Shown here: positions 48,701-56,991 of the stretch, piece after piece | Layout of the letters: the number at the start of each line of letters is the position of its first letter | Position numbering within the stretch: the stretch's first letter is position 1 | Source of the DNA: Botryobacter ruber | GTDB lineage: Bacteria > Bacteroidota > Bacteroidia > Cytophagales > Hymenobacteraceae | Assembly (NCBI RefSeq): GCF_003347595.2 | Contig: NZ_QCZK02000045.1 | Location: 1-57,093 of the forward strand | Direction of reading: 5' to 3' | DNA length: 57,093 bases | Notes under the pieces: model-generated | What the model was told of the DNA's origin: nothing | Databases searched by the model: none | What the model saw: only the letters and a program-made list of their open reading frames with translations | Made by a program: the position numbers and the translations under genes

Positions 48701-49018
48701 GTACTCTCCATTTGCATCTGTAACAGTACCAATGCTGGGGTTCTCCTTCAGCATAACCGTTACCCCCGGAAGGGTTGCACCGTCTTGTCCGGAAGTAACC
48801 CGCCCTTTTACCGTGAACTGATTTTGCCTGGTGCTTTCGGTAGTGCTGCTCTCTTTTGGCATAGCCCTCACCACAACACTTCGCTCGGTGTTCGTTTCAG
48901 CAGCTTTACCAGGCGCACTGCTTGCATACAGGCTACTTTGCGCATAAGATGGCGCAAAACTTAAGCTTATGCCCATGGCCAATAGCAGCCACCTCTTTTT
49001 TTGTAAACTTAATTCCAT
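45707..49018 (-). CDS. susC: SusC/RagA family TonB-dependent outer membrane transporter
   Basis: The 1103-residue protein has a signal peptide (ending SYAQ) and an N-terminal carboxypeptidase-regulatory-like domain (VKGRVTSGQDGATLPGVTVMLK). A TonB-box-like stretch follows (ALEEVVVVGFGEQRK), then the plug (SANLTNAIAGQVAGV, DDISDFSVLKDAAASSIYG, ANGVVLINTKSG) and a 22-strand barrel ending in VGVTFNY. It imports oligosaccharides with energy from TonB. It opens the operon susC-susD-DUF5000-DUF4998 and is preceded by the candidate HTCS promoter about 255-315 bases upstream. The symbol denotes family only. Confidence 0.96.
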   Translation of the reverse strand: MELSLQKKRWLLLAMGISLSFAPSYAQSSLYASSAPGKAAETNTERSVVVRAMPKESSTTESTRQNQFTVKGRVTSGQDGATLPGVTVMLKENPSIGTVTDANGEYALIVPKGTGTLIFSFIGHLKQEVPINSRGQIDIKLAVDAKALEEVVVVGFGEQRKASMVSSITSVKVEELKTPSANLTNAIAGQVAGVISFQQSGEPGLGTDNSTFYIRGLSTFGTGKRDPLILIDGIESSPTDMARLQPDDISDFSVLKDAAASSIYGARGANGVVLINTKSGKEGPVRFNFRAENRISTNTQNFQLADNITFMELANEATVGRSPNAIPLYSQNKINSTRAGEDPYLFPNNNWIKQLIKPYTVNQGYNLNLSGGTSKGRYYIAGTYNRDNGILKVDPINNFNSNVRLNNYSIRSNVELEVTPSTTLIARVYGQFDDYNGPIGGGAATFNNALRANPVMFPAVYPKDKLPHIEHPLFGSARTLNGDAVETTTLYMNPYAEMVKGYQTYKTSNLNPQLEMRQDLKFLTEGLSARAMTYVKRTSFVALNRFYNPFFYNATINPEDGSYSLGVMNDGSSTSIGTVGTEYLNYNESDKVITSQFWLQGALDYNRTFNQKHSVGGLLVSYIANYETGNAGSLIRSLPTRNHGISGRFTYGYDDRYLAEFNFGYNGSERFATKNRYGFFPSAGVGYRISNERFFEPLKHVIPNMKLRATYGLVGNDQIGAVDQRFLYMSNVNLNDGGYGASFGRNDGAATYYRPGVSISRYANEDITWEESRQINLGMDLNLSLFGGDMEVIADAFKQYRSNILQPVTYIDNAAGLMAPLFSNYGKAETQGVDLSARYNKGITKDLSLEMRGTMTFATSKAVKVDELIYGDDLRHLSRTGHSLGQQWGFIAERLFIDNEEVANSPLQFGDAGLLAGDIKYRDITGDGIINNDDMVPLGFPAQPELLYGFGTNVRYKKFDLNLFFQGSARSSFFINPAAISPFVQNGGLQNGLLQVIANDHWSEENRNAYAFWPRLSTWQVGPNNVTSTWWMRNGDFLRLKNVDFGYNVGNVDRIGLKGARVYFSATNLFILSKFKMWDVEMGGNGLNYPIQSVYNVGVTFNY

Positions 49019-49273
49019 AAATACATGTGTTTACTTTTAATTAATTTAAAATCAGATGTTCATTGTAATTAACTAAGACTGGAGATTGTACTCATTTGCA
49101 TGCAATCTCTGACTTGCTGTTCTGTTCTACTTCATCCTCCTAATTTTTAGTTTGTAAGTTCCTGTCAAGGCATCAGATCATGGTTAATCTGAAACAAGGC
49201 TCCCCTGTTATTCACTAACTAACATTTGTAAAATAAAAACCCCTTAAGACACTGTTTTCTTGTTATCCATAGA

Positions 49274-49331
49274 CAAAACTGCGATTATTCTTCTTTACAA
49301 AGAGGGGGTAAACTTATTATTTAGCGGGGGG
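49274..49331 (-). promoter_or_regulatory. Candidate HTCS operator/promoter of the susC operon
   Basis: On the - strand: CCCCCC (49331-49326), 17 bases, CCCCC (49308-49304), 22 bases, then CAGTTTTG (49281-49274), one mismatch from TAnnTTTG, preceded by TCG. TTTG lies 16 bases before the -7 box. The layout matches that at 40621-40677. Confidence 0.68.
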
Positions 49332-49481
49332 ATATTTACAAAACGCCCTGGCAAGGCCTCAAACAAGCGTTTGTTAACAACAATAAGCGAAATGTTTCCG
49401 TTAGCACCTCATTTATACCTTATGGCACATGCCTCCTGCCAAAACCAACTTGCAGCCCGTTCAATAATAAGTGAGGAAGTC

Positions 49482-49512
49482 AAAAAAAAATCCCCTCGGG
49501 TACCCGAGGGGA
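49482..49512 (-). terminator. Terminator of the HTCS gene
   Basis: The perfect palindrome TCCCCTCGGG/CCCGAGGGGA is preceded by nine A, which become a T-run on the - strand. It lies 85 bases after the HTCS stop. Confidence 0.92.
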
Positions 49513-49596
49513 TAATGACGGAATATGCTAAGATGATACTCCCAAAAATTGAATTGATTAACGAAGGCTTTGCACCATTGCCTCCTACATCGCCTG

Positions 49597-52500
49597 TTAT
49601 TCCACCTCCGCTTCTTTCAGGACTTTTTCATTAAGCGTGTAGTTTTTATGAAACGATTTCCTGTATTTTTTTACATAGTCCGATGGGTTTAACCCGAACA
49701 GCTTTTTAAACTGCTCCCTGAAGTGTTTCATGTCACTGAAACCAGCCTCAAAAGCAGCCTCATTGATCCGGTAATCGGTATCGATGAGCAGACGCGCCAC
49801 CTTGCGGAGCCGGATAAACCGCATAAAATCATTGACCGGCCTGCCCGAAATCTCATTTACCTTTAAATACAAGTTCGATTGGCTCATGCCCATTGCCCGT
49901 GCAAAAGCCTTAACCTTAAAGTTCGGGTCGCTCATATTCCGCTCGATGGTTTCGATGCAGGAGGTCAGGAAGTCGCTATACTCGGCGGAGATTTTAAGCT
50001 TGTTGGTTTTAAGCGTTACCTCGTTATAGAAAAAATGCTGCAGGTTATCGCGGCTCTTCAGGATACTTTCTACCCGGGCCACCAGCAGTTCTTTTTCAAA
50101 CGGTTTGGTAATGTAATCAACGGCGCCGCCTTCTATGCCTTGCAATTTCATTTCGGGCGAGGAACTTGCAGTTAGCAGGATGATCGGAATATGTTTCAGC
50201 GATGGATTTTCCTTTATGGTGCTGCATAGTTCCAGGCCATTCATGCCGGGCATCATAATGTCGCTGATAATTACATCGGGCAGGTACTCCTGGGCAAGTT
50301 CAAGCCCCTGCTCGCCGTTCTCAGCTTCGTAAATGGTGTAGGTGCTGCTGAAAATCTGCTTCACATACTGCCGGATCTCGCTGTTATCCTCTACCAGCAG
50401 CAGCGAATTTTTCTCCACCACCAGCTCGTTCAGCTCGTCTGCCGGTTGCGTAACAGTGGCGACCTGCTCCTCTTCTACCGGCTGCACAGCAACCTGTAGC
50501 TCTTCGAGGAAAGCAGAAGGCTTCACGTTATCCTCTACGCTGCACGCCGCCGGAAAATGGTCTTTGCCTTTGGGCAGCAGAATTCTGAAGCTGGTCCCCT
50601 TGTTCAGTTCGCTTTCATAAGAAATCTCCCCCTTATGCTGCTCCACGAACTTTTTCACCAGGTACAGGCCAATGCCAAAACCGCCTGAGGCAGCGGTCCC
50701 GCTATCGTACACCTGGTGGAACCTGTTAAACAGCTTGTTCCCGGTTTCGGCAGGAATGCCACAACCACTGTCTATAACCAGTAGCTCTACCTGCTGGTTG
50801 TGCTCGGTTACGTGCAGTGTTATCTGCCCCGAAGCAGGGGTAAATTTAAAGGCGTTGGACAACAGGTTGAAGAGAAGAATCTCCAGCTTTTCGCGGTCAC
50901 CATAAAAATCAATGGTATTAGCATCGCAGCCAAAACTATAGTGGATAGCTTTAATTTTGGCCTGATGGGTAAAACTCAGGTAAACGTCCTCACAGACAGC
51001 AGCGATATCGAACCTGCCTAGCTTCAGGATATCTTCGCCACTATCGGCCTTCCGGAAAAGCAGCAGCTGGTCTACCAGCCCCAGCAGCCTGCGGGCATTC
51101 CGGTAAACAACTGCCACATCCTGAAACCCTATATGCTCACGCTTCTTATCCACCAGTTCTTTGATGGGATTGATGATAAGGGTTAACGGCGTGCGGAACT
51201 CGTGTGAAATATTGGTAAAGAAAGATAACTTCTTCTCGTTCAGCTCCGCGTCCTTCTCTGCTTTGAAATTGGCAATATTCAGTTCATATCTTAAACGCTG
51301 CTCTTCGTGCCGCAGGCGCTCCTGTTTTGTACGGTAAGCATTATAGGCATACAGCAGCCCGGCTACAATGGCAGCGTAAGCACAAAATGCCCACCAGGTT
51401 CTGTACCAGGGTGGCAGCACCTGTATGTGCACTACCCGCTCCTGTTCGTTCCAGATACCCTCTGCATTGGTGGACTTGATGCGTAAGGTGTAATCTCCTT
51501 CTCTTAAGTTTGAATAATTGGCGGTGCGCTGGTTATCGGTGTAGGTCCAGGTTTTGTCCCAGCCTTCCAGCATGTAGGCATACGAAATTTTTTCGGGAGC
51601 TGTAAACTCCAGGGCTCCAAAGTCAAATGAAATGAAAGCTTTATCGTAAGGCAATGTAATATCATCCACCAGGTACAGGCTTTGGCCCGCTTTTACAATA
51701 TTATCGGCCGGAGCAACAGGTTTATTGAATAAACGGATTCCGGAAATGACCAGGTTGGGGAATGCATGATGGGACTGAACACTGTCCGGATGGAAAATAT
51801 TGAATCCATTTATGCCACCAAATAATATCTCGCCTGTACTTAACTTCAGGGAGGCATTGTAGTAGAACTGATTACTCTGCAGCCCATCAGCCTCGTAAAA
51901 GTTCCTGAACTTCTTTGTTTGGGGATCAAAAGAGGAAATGCCATGGTTGGTACTTATCCATAACTTCCCATGGCTATCTTCCTCGATATTATGGACAGAA
52001 TTATTTGCAAGTCCTTCTTCTTCTGTAAAAGCAGTGAACTTTTCAGTTACAGGATCGAACAGCAACAAACCATGCCCCTGCGAGCCAACCCACAGGTTTC
52101 CCTGCTTATCCTGGTACAAGGACCTTACGGGATAATTCAGCTCAAAATACTTGTGCTTCCGCTCCTTTTTATCAACTTTTATCAGGAGCGCATAGGTACC
52201 CAGCCATAAGGTTCCTTTCTTATCTTCTAAAATGGTAATCGGGTGCCCCAGCGCCTCGTCGTATAATTCAAAGGTATCTGTGCTTCTGTTATACTTATAA
52301 AGCGGCCCCCCTTCTGTCGGGCCTGCCCACAGGTTTTTCTGACTGTCTTCATACAACCTCCAGATAAAATTATGCGGACCACAGGAATAGCGGCTGAACG
52401 TACCACTGGACCGGTTGTACCTGTTGATACCGCCGCCCCAGGTGGCTATCCAGATATTATCTTCAAAATCTTTTACAACGCTGGTAACATTGTTATTACT

Positions 52501-53718
52501 GAGCGAAGCAGGGTCATTTTCGTTATGTACAAAATTCCGGAAACTGTTATCGGTCCGGTTCCACACAGACACCCCTCCACCGTCGGTACCTACCCAGATA
52601 GTTTTTTCATCGTCTTCACAGAACGAAAACACAAAATCGTTGACCAGGCTGCTCTTGTTATGCGGGTCGCGCCTGATGGTGGTAAACTTGTCTTTCTTCT
52701 TGTCGATCACATTTACCCCTCCCCGTTGCAGGCCGATCCACCATCTGGCGTCATCATCCTTCAGCAGGGATGTGACGGCATTACTGGTCAGGTGTGTTTT
52801 ACCTGCCCCCGATTGGAAACAGGTAATTTTGCCGGTAGAAAGCTCGAGCAAATTGACGCCACCGCCATCTGTTGCAATCCACACCCGATTAGCCTCTGAC
52901 GTATTAATATCGACCACCCGGCTGCTGGAAAGTTTTCCTGCACCCTTGCCATAGTGCTTATAGGTGTTAGTTTTCAGGTCGTATAAATAGAGCCCGCTAT
53001 CAGTACCCAGCCAAAGCGTATTCCGGGCAGCTGACTTCATCACATTCGCCCGGTCAATGGCTCTTGTTACCAGGTGCAGTTTGTTGGTTTTGGGATCGAA
53101 CCGGTGAAGCCCTTCATGCCGTATCATTACCCACACGTTTCCGTCCGCATCGATATGCAATGCCTCGCCAATATAGAATTGATTTGGCTCTGCTGCCGGT
53201 CTTAATGCTATTTGCCTGAAGGTAGCTGAATTTTTATCTTTAACTAAAAGCCCCAGCCCATACGTTCCTATGTAAATATTCTTTTGCTTATCAACAGCGA
53301 TTTCAAAAATTTCATCTAAAACCTTTTTCCGGTCTTGCTGCTGATGCGGGTAATACCAGGCAGCCGAAAAATCAGATGTATTGCTGTTTAACACACAGAG
53401 GCCTCTTTTGGTACCCACCCAGATATTCCCGGATACATCGCCTGTCAAGGTGGTTATTTGATTGTGTATTAAGGAGGTGGTATCATTTAACCTGTTCCGG
53501 TACACTTTAAATTCGTATCCGTCATATTGGCTTAACCCATCGTCGGTGGCAAACCACATAAACCCGAACTTGTCTTTATAGATAGCATTAACCGTATTAT
53601 TCGATAAGCCATGCTTAATACCCAAATGCCCAAAGGATTGGGCAAATACCTGGTGTGCGAAGAGTAAAAGCAAACAAACTACGAATAATGGTATTCTCAT
53701 CTTAAAAAAATAGTGCAT
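49597..53718 (-). CDS. Hybrid two-component system sensor-regulator (HTCS)
   Basis: The 1373-residue protein joins sensor and regulator. After a signal peptide (ending VFAQ) come about 14 propeller repeats of the two-component-regulator type (KFGFMWFATDDGLSQYDG, NIWVGTKRGL, GVNVIDKKKDKFTTIRRD) to about residue 690, then a Y_Y_Y domain (YMLEGWDKTWTYTDNQRTANYSNL), a membrane helix at about 773-795, and HisKA with the phospho-His in NISHEFRTPL near 838. HATPase, a receiver with Asp in DVIISDIMMPG near 1150, and an AraC-type helix-turn-helix (about 1283-1355) complete it. It binds an oligosaccharide in the periplasm and activates the locus. The neighbouring susC promoter and the GH2 promoter share a likely binding motif. 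Confidence 0.96.
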   Translation of the reverse strand: MHYFFKMRIPLFVVCLLLLFAHQVFAQSFGHLGIKHGLSNNTVNAIYKDKFGFMWFATDDGLSQYDGYEFKVYRNRLNDTTSLIHNQITTLTGDVSGNIWVGTKRGLCVLNSNTSDFSAAWYYPHQQQDRKKVLDEIFEIAVDKQKNIYIGTYGLGLLVKDKNSATFRQIALRPAAEPNQFYIGEALHIDADGNVWVMIRHEGLHRFDPKTNKLHLVTRAIDRANVMKSAARNTLWLGTDSGLYLYDLKTNTYKHYGKGAGKLSSSRVVDINTSEANRVWIATDGGGVNLLELSTGKITCFQSGAGKTHLTSNAVTSLLKDDDARWWIGLQRGGVNVIDKKKDKFTTIRRDPHNKSSLVNDFVFSFCEDDEKTIWVGTDGGGVSVWNRTDNSFRNFVHNENDPASLSNNNVTSVVKDFEDNIWIATWGGGINRYNRSSGTFSRYSCGPHNFIWRLYEDSQKNLWAGPTEGGPLYKYNRSTDTFELYDEALGHPITILEDKKGTLWLGTYALLIKVDKKERKHKYFELNYPVRSLYQDKQGNLWVGSQGHGLLLFDPVTEKFTAFTEEEGLANNSVHNIEEDSHGKLWISTNHGISSFDPQTKKFRNFYEADGLQSNQFYYNASLKLSTGEILFGGINGFNIFHPDSVQSHHAFPNLVISGIRLFNKPVAPADNIVKAGQSLYLVDDITLPYDKAFISFDFGALEFTAPEKISYAYMLEGWDKTWTYTDNQRTANYSNLREGDYTLRIKSTNAEGIWNEQERVVHIQVLPPWYRTWWAFCAYAAIVAGLLYAYNAYRTKQERLRHEEQRLRYELNIANFKAEKDAELNEKKLSFFTNISHEFRTPLTLIINPIKELVDKKREHIGFQDVAVVYRNARRLLGLVDQLLLFRKADSGEDILKLGRFDIAAVCEDVYLSFTHQAKIKAIHYSFGCDANTIDFYGDREKLEILLFNLLSNAFKFTPASGQITLHVTEHNQQVELLVIDSGCGIPAETGNKLFNRFHQVYDSGTAASGGFGIGLYLVKKFVEQHKGEISYESELNKGTSFRILLPKGKDHFPAACSVEDNVKPSAFLEELQVAVQPVEEEQVATVTQPADELNELVVEKNSLLLVEDNSEIRQYVKQIFSSTYTIYEAENGEQGLELAQEYLPDVIISDIMMPGMNGLELCSTIKENPSLKHIPIILLTASSSPEMKLQGIEGGAVDYITKPFEKELLVARVESILKSRDNLQHFFYNEVTLKTNKLKISAEYSDFLTSCIETIERNMSDPNFKVKAFARAMGMSQSNLYLKVNEISGRPVNDFMRFIRLRKVARLLIDTDYRINEAAFEAGFSDMKHFREQFKKLFGLNPSDYVKKYRKSFHKNYTLNEKVLKEAEVE

Positions 53719-53861
53719 CTACAGGTGAACAGGGTTATTGAAGTATTAATTCCGCTAATGCTCAGTTTTGCAAGTGTTAATATTACACTATTTTTTGTCA
53801 TATCATAACGATGTTTAAACATAAACATCAATTTAAAAGTCCCTGCTGCACTGCATGCACC

Positions 53862-53908
53862 TAAAAAAGCAAAAACCTGCCGGTTCACACGTGGAACAGG
53901 CAGGTTTT
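53862..53908 (-). terminator. Terminator-like hairpin upstream of the HTCS gene
   Basis: Stem AAAACCTGCC / GGCAGGTTTT with additional GTTC/GAAC pairing inside, and A-runs on the left that give T on the - strand. It would stop readthrough from the 54196-56991 gene into the HTCS gene. Confidence 0.85.
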
Positions 53909-53946
53909 GAGCGTAAACCGGCGGTACTTTTACTGAATTTGTTCTG

Positions 53947-53974
53947 CTGCAGCTGCCACCATAGCCTCTGCTCC
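53947..53974 (+). repeat. 28-bp dispersed repeat, copy R14 (left of inverted pair)
   Basis: Contains CTGCAGCTGCCACCATAGCC; pairs with R15 in 27 of 28 positions. Confidence 0.88.
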
Positions 53975-54013
53975 TGTTTAATCGAGTAAAGATCCAGATT
54001 TAGCTGAAACGCT

Positions 54014-54054
54014 TGCTCCCAAAGACCTCGCAGTGTGCGCAGGTCTTTTGAGCA
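54014..54054. terminator. Strong hairpin between R14 and R15
   Basis: TGCTC, AAAGACCT and CGCA pair with TGCG, AGGTCTTT and GAGCA around a GTG loop, with only small bulges. Its A- and T-rich flanks are short. It may be a second terminator of the gene at 54196 or part of the surrounding repeat structure. Confidence 0.6.
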
Positions 54055-54072
54055 GCAGAGTTACTTTTTTGA

Positions 54073-54100
54073 GGAGCAGAGGCTGTGGTGGCAGCTGCAG
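54073..54100 (-). repeat. 28-bp dispersed repeat, copy R15 (right of inverted pair)
   Basis: Reverse copy, GCAGAGGCTGTGGTGGCAGC; about 98 bases after R14. Confidence 0.88.
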
Positions 54101-54195
54101 ACAAATTTTCCTACGAGATTAGCTTTGAATCCGCAGGTCCCGGACTTGACCGGGAGGGGACTGCCCTGCTTTCGTAATTTTTTGCGTAACATCAG

Positions 54196-56991
54196 TTAGT
54201 TACGCTCAATAATAATTTTTCTCACCAGGGTTTCTTTTGTATTGGTCAGCCTGAGCATATAAATACCAGCCGGCAAGTTTGAAACGTGAAGTTCAGTATC
54301 GTTGGTACCTTTCAGTTCCTTGCTCTCTACCACTCTACCGTTCATATCCATCAGGCGAACTGTTGCCGTACCACCCATGTTATCAGAAAAAGTACTTAGA
54401 TGTATCACATCTCTGGCAGGCACCGGCCACACCGCCAGGCTTTCTTCTTTTAGCAAATCAGGTACACTTGTGATTGTAGTTGCTAGCTGCGCTACTTCTC
54501 CGGCTGACAAGGCGTAGTTATATACCCTGAAATCGTCGACAGCACCATTGAACAGCGGGTCCGGGTACTGGCTGCGGCCAATGTAGTTCAGTACCGGTTT
54601 AAAATCCAGCGGTCTGATGGTGATAGCACTTGACTCCGCTACCAGGACGCCATTCACATACAGACTTGCACCGGATGCACCCAGCGTTACGGCCACATGC
54701 GACCATTGCCCTACAGGTAACCCGGGTGCATTCAGTTGCTGTTCATCGCCACCATTCCTGATGACAAAACGCAAGGTGCCTGCTCCTGAGCTTGGGGTTA
54801 AGAACACGTTTTCAGCCTCGCCATTTCCAAAATCGAAGATGCGCTGCCAGGCACTGCCCCCGTTCCAGTTTACCCAGGTGGCAACCGTAATCTCCTGCTG
54901 ATTCGCCAACGTTGCCGGCAGTTGCAGGAAAGCATCCGTACCGTTCAGCGCGATAGCTTTATTGCCGGCCTTGCCTGTAACAAAGGATGTTCCGCCCAGT
55001 TTAGCGCTGTGATTGAAATTAATAGATCCATCCAGCAGGTTGTCGTCGAACTGGTAATGCGAAACCAGGCCATTGTCACCGGTTGGTGTTGCAGAAACTT
55101 GATTAGAGTAAACGGAGCGGTTAAGGGAGCGGTCCACTGCCTTAATTTTATAAAAGTACTGTACGCCTGCAGCAGCAGAGTTATCAACAAAAGCGGTGGT
55201 GGGTACGTTGCGGGCAATGGTATTGTAAGCTCCTCCCGCCACTTCCGCACGGAAAATAGTGTAGCCTGCTACGTCTGTTTCCGGACTGGCAGTCCAGGTT
55301 AAGCGGACAGAAGCTGCATTTGCCGTGGCTATCAGGTTGCCTGGTGCAGTAGGCGCATCGAACTCTACCGGTGCACCAACCGGCAGAAAGCGCCATTGCT
55401 GGCTTGTACCACCATTTTGCTCCCACTGCACAATGTTTTCGCCATTTACCTGCAGACTTTTTGCACTGTGGCGGCTGCGGATATAAAACCAGCCATCCCC
55501 GGCATAGTCCAGGTACCGCTGTTGGTTTGCACCTTTTGCATCGTCCCACACAATTATATTTGCACCATTATCCAGCGACCAGTTATTGTCGTCCAGCGCC
55601 TTGCCACTATGCCCTGACGTAATCGAGAAGTAGCTGAAATCACCTCCGACCCGTGCATCTACAGGCACCACGTTCCACTGCTGGTTGGCTGCACCTGTGT
55701 AAGTACCTTGCTGCACATTGGCACCGGCATTTGTAGAAGCGCCGGCCACTTCCATGACCTTGCCGCTGTTACGGTTCACTATTATATAACGTCCGTTGAT
55801 AACAGGCTGTATGTCTTCCCCCCACGTGATATTTACCACTCTTTCGGCGTTGGGCTGCCCCTGCTGATAACCGGTACCGCCAGGCATTACCAAAGTATAT
55901 TCGTGTTGCGGTCCATAGCCATCGTAGAATACTGCTTTGTCTTTAGAAACAAAACGGTACGTAGTAGTAGTTGCCTGCCGCTCGGAGGCGCCACCGAAAG
56001 CCTGCACCTTGCCATCAGGGTGACGATAAACCGAGGCTGCCGTCCAGTTAGGGCGGTGCTCGGCGTAGCCCAGGCGCACACCGTCGCTGGCTTTTACAAA
56101 TTCTCCGCGTGCCAGCTCTGCTGTACCCCACCAGATGCCGGTCTGCAAACCATATTCCACTCCTACCATGGCCTCTACAACATTGTGCAGTTCATCGTTG
56201 GTAGCATAGTCTCCGTTAGCTCTTACTGTTTGGTAAAAGTTAGCATAACTATTGAAACTACCAGCCAGTTGGTGGGTGTTCCCTTCGTCTAATTTAGGTT
56301 GCAAAAAGTTGTACCAGGGCAGGGCCTGATCTGCGTTAAGCGTGTTACCACCGGAAATACGGATGTTGTCAAAGCGGGAATTCTGCTTCAGCAAATCAGC
56401 AATATTGTAAAAGTCCTGCATTGAACCTTGCCCCCAGCCATAGTCCGGCTCGTTGAAAGGGGCAATCGAGACAACTGTACGACCTGCTTCCTGAACCCGT
56501 CTCGTCGTCACGTCCAGCAGTTGCGCCCAACGCGCGGCATTAACGGACCCGTCGGCATTTTTATACCATGAAGAAACACTGGGGTGGTCGCTGTTTAATG
56601 CCACTTTTGTATTTGGCCCGGTTAAAGCCACGAAGCTAAGACGTAAGTTAAGCCAGTCTATCTGCTCCTGTTGCAGGTCGCCATCTACTAACGGGTGGGT
56701 AGGTTGAAAGGATGCTCTTACCAGGTCTACATTGTCGGCTCCCATAAACGCGATGCCTCGTCGTAAATTAAACTCGTGAGGCCAGGCAGTATCAAGCCCC
56801 CAGATAATGGGTTTGGCAACACCCGGGTCGGAAACAAGAAAGGGAACTGTTCGGTCTGGTACAGGTTGAGCAACCAGGTTGCTGCTCGTGCTGGTAACCT
56901 GACCGGATGGATTTGTAGTTTGTGCATGAACCTGGGTAATTCCCAATCCAAACAGAAACAGGAGTTTGACAGTCGTAAAATTTCTTCTCAT
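54196..56991 (-). CDS. Secreted multidomain glycosidase: GH-A-like barrel, RICIN, FN3, LamG, T9SS
   Basis: The 931-residue protein has a signal peptide (ending QVHAQ). Residues about 40-400 look like a clan GH-A barrel (GH30- or GH39-like), with a likely acid/base Glu in IAPFNEPDYGWG near 179 and a candidate nucleophile in VVEAMVGVEYGL near 280; the exact family is not certain. A RICIN beta-trefoil follows (about 400-545, YIIVNRNSGKVMEVAG, with QQW repeats), then FN3 (about 548-640), a LamG/concanavalin-like domain (about 645-835, TVATWVNWNGGSAW, NYIGRSQYPDPLFNGAVDDFRVYN) and a type IX sorting domain (LAVWPVPARDVIHLS ... AGIYMLRLTNTKE). It should be a cell-surface endo-acting enzyme of the same pectic locus, upstream of the HTCS gene. 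Confidence 0.85.
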   Translation of the reverse strand: MRRNFTTVKLLFLFGLGITQVHAQTTNPSGQVTSTSSNLVAQPVPDRTVPFLVSDPGVAKPIIWGLDTAWPHEFNLRRGIAFMGADNVDLVRASFQPTHPLVDGDLQQEQIDWLNLRLSFVALTGPNTKVALNSDHPSVSSWYKNADGSVNAARWAQLLDVTTRRVQEAGRTVVSIAPFNEPDYGWGQGSMQDFYNIADLLKQNSRFDNIRISGGNTLNADQALPWYNFLQPKLDEGNTHQLAGSFNSYANFYQTVRANGDYATNDELHNVVEAMVGVEYGLQTGIWWGTAELARGEFVKASDGVRLGYAEHRPNWTAASVYRHPDGKVQAFGGASERQATTTTYRFVSKDKAVFYDGYGPQHEYTLVMPGGTGYQQGQPNAERVVNITWGEDIQPVINGRYIIVNRNSGKVMEVAGASTNAGANVQQGTYTGAANQQWNVVPVDARVGGDFSYFSITSGHSGKALDDNNWSLDNGANIIVWDDAKGANQQRYLDYAGDGWFYIRSRHSAKSLQVNGENIVQWEQNGGTSQQWRFLPVGAPVEFDAPTAPGNLIATANAASVRLTWTASPETDVAGYTIFRAEVAGGAYNTIARNVPTTAFVDNSAAAGVQYFYKIKAVDRSLNRSVYSNQVSATPTGDNGLVSHYQFDDNLLDGSINFNHSAKLGGTSFVTGKAGNKAIALNGTDAFLQLPATLANQQEITVATWVNWNGGSAWQRIFDFGNGEAENVFLTPSSGAGTLRFVIRNGGDEQQLNAPGLPVGQWSHVAVTLGASGASLYVNGVLVAESSAITIRPLDFKPVLNYIGRSQYPDPLFNGAVDDFRVYNYALSAGEVAQLATTITSVPDLLKEESLAVWPVPARDVIHLSTFSDNMGGTATVRLMDMNGRVVESKELKGTNDTELHVSNLPAGIYMLRLTNTKETLVRKIIIERN

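Larger units (their letters stand above)
49019..49596. other. Intergenic region between HTCS and susC genes
   Basis: Contains the candidate HTCS promoter (49274-49331) and the HTCS terminator (49482-49512). The long leader after the promoter is AT-rich. A 124-codon frame on the + strand crosses all of these and is rejected. Confidence 0.7.
53719..54195. other. Intergenic region with terminator, hairpin and inverted repeat pair
   Basis: Contains the terminator at 53862-53908, repeat copies R14 and R15 in inverted order, and a strong hairpin between them (54014-54054). No gene is supported. Confidence 0.75.

Noticed and set aside
49260..49634. 124-codon + strand frame between susC and HTCS genes
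   Set aside because: It overlaps the candidate promoter, the perfect terminator and the end of the HTCS gene, and shows no protein features.
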